A DNA stretch of 64,000 nucleotides, from positions 4,290,945 to 4,354,944 of the forward strand of contig JARCOQ010000017.1 in the NCBI GenBank assembly GCA_029207755.1, in the 5' to 3' direction. Under the pieces are notes generated by a model. The model was not told the DNA's origin. It was given only the letters and a program-made list of their open reading frames with translations, and ran no database searches. This stretch comes from Chamaea fasciata. Lineage: Eukaryota; Chordata; Aves; Passeriformes; Sylviidae. Both the position numbers and the translations under genes were made by a program. Within the stretch, counting starts at the first letter, position 1. Each line of letters begins with the position of its first letter. Shown piece after piece: positions 62,466 through 64,000 of this stretch.

Positions 62466-64000
62466 GTAAAGTAGGCAGAAATTCACCTGTCAGTGCTTTC
62501 ATGGAATCTTGGGGGTGGAAAAAAGCGTGTCTGCAGCTTGGATGGCTCTCGGGGGATTTCACGGAGCAAACATGAGGTTTTTATGGATAATGCTCACCTT
62601 GTCCTTAGGAAGGAGAGGTGGGCAGTCCTGGGATTTTATCCCTAAGGGTTTATCCATGAGAAATCAGGGAGCGTGCAGACCTCAGCATGGTGGTGAAATT
62701 CCTCCACACCATGGGGAAGTTTGGATGTTCCATGCTTTGGGATGAGCTCTGTGGCAATAAATAAACCCAACGTTTCCCTTTTAAGCTTTGCAATATCCAG
62801 CTCTGAAATGTATGCACTGTTATGAATGCATCAAAATGAAAGTGTTGATAGTATTCTAGGTTTGAATCAAGTTAAACAGAAAATGACTGCTTATAATTGG
62901 TTTATTCCAATGGAAATAGCTTAGCCTTAATTTGACAACAAGAGCTTTTACAGAGTCATTGTTTTATTATAAGTATGCCGTAAGCTATTAGCTACTACTT
63001 TGTGGTTCATCTTATTTGCCTGAGTCAGCTCTCTAACATGCTCAAAACACACAGATTCTAGCAGGAGCTATTTGTTACACAGTAATTAACTTGTTTATGA
63101 TAAATGGATGGGAGAAATGTCACGGCATTTTGTTTTATGTATAAATGAAAAGCATCTGCATTCTAAAAATTTCATGTTAATTAGACTTAAAATAGTTTTC
63201 CCCAGTAGTGCCACAAATGCCACACGCTGCACATCACTGCCAACACTGTGGCCTGGTGATGGGGTGGTCGCTGAGGTGATTTGTGAAGCCAGTGCCTTCC
63301 TCAGAAATGCCATCACTGCTTCTCTTAATGAAAGCTACTGGTGTGTAATCTGTTATACTTTTTTGTCTTTGTTTTTGTTTGCAGGATAATAAACTTAGTC
63401 TTGATCACTGATGCATGATAATGTTTAAGATAGCTTCCTTAAGTATTTTCTCCTTTAGCCTAAGGGAAAGATCTCCATGTGTGCAGCATGGCAGAGGGCA
63501 ATTGCGGCACGGGGATCTTTTCCTCTTTGTTAATTATTCATGTTAACTTAACACGGTGAGAGCATCGGTGCTGAGAGGTGGGGAGCAGGGACATGTGGGG
63601 CTGCACTGAAGCACTTCAGCGATGTCCCAGGGGATCTGACTCCTGATGTGAACTCAGTGTTTGGGAGTGATGAAGACCGGCGGCCTCTTGGGGAAGGAGG
63701 GAAAGGAGGAGTAGGATTCTGAGAGTGGTGTGCGGTATGATACTCCTGCTATTGGCTTTATGCCCTCTTTAATTTTTTTGTAGTGCTTTTTACGATTATA
63801 ATTAATTAAAAAAAGACTTTTTTCGAAATTAAAAAGTTCGTGTTGAGTTGGCACTCTGTGGGGCTGTGGGGACTTGGGAGCAGGGCGAATGACATCAGGG
63901 TGTTGAATGCATGATTGCTCCAGTGTGGCTCCAGCACCTCTCAAACACACCTAAACAAAACAACTCACAACAGACAACACGGGCAGATGAGAGCTACAGC

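Larger units (their letters stand above)
60285..64000 (+). other. CDH4: CDH4 intron 2, 5' part (runs off the window)
   Basis: Begins at GTAAGT after exon 2; no acceptor followed by a plausible exon 3 was seen before the window ends. Intron 2 of classical cadherins is typically very large and holds enhancers. The sequence is AT-rich and contains a 23-A run at 62443-62465 and motif-dense AT-rich blocks near 62010-62350 and 62860-63190. No other gene is visible. Confidence 0.75.

Noticed and set aside
1..64000. CRISPR arrays, operons, bacterial or phage systems, tRNA or rRNA genes
   Set aside because: No spaced direct repeats, ribosome-binding-site-led gene chains or recognisable RNA genes; the sequence is vertebrate nuclear DNA.

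Overview
The window looks like nuclear DNA from a bird, probably a songbird. Evidence: two CR1-LINE 3' ends of avian type, a 651-bp solo LTR that I recognise from memory as a passerine endogenous-retrovirus type, two copies of a second LTR-like family, and intron-poor coding content with AT-rich spacer. All identifications rest on reading and memory; no search was run.

The only gene I can support is the 5' end of CDH4 (R-cadherin, a classical type I cadherin) on the + strand at the right end. Exon 1 (58076-58141) encodes the start codon and signal peptide. Intron 1 is 2,031 bp. Exon 2 (60173-60284) encodes the start of the prodomain. Intron 2 runs off the window at 64000. A CpG island with GC boxes and an E-box surrounds exon 1. 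A 344-bp CAC/CAT trinucleotide repeat ends about 180 bp before the start codon, and an LTR-like element lies just upstream of that repeat.

Everything left of about 57 kb looks like a gene desert. No open frame there resembles a protein I know. It holds: AT-rich blocks with clustered homeodomain/POU/E-box-like motifs that could be enhancers (about 0.7, 4.7, 13.9, 14.8, 44.6 and 49.9 kb); an unassigned 272-codon open frame on the minus strand (9717-10535); an LTR-like element (17.8-18.1 kb); a solo LTR with a 5-bp target duplication (26.0-26.7 kb); a graded pentanucleotide array (29.1 kb); a perfect CTCTT x29 array (34.6 kb); a CR1 fragment (42.5 kb); a CpG cluster (48.6-49.1 kb); and a composite CR1 remnant (56.5 kb).

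This layout, a long non-coding stretch leading into a developmental adhesion gene with a large second intron, fits what is known of CDH4 in vertebrates. The distal blocks are therefore best regarded as candidate CDH4 regulatory DNA, which is inference. I found no tRNA, rRNA, CRISPR array, operon or other bacterial-type system.
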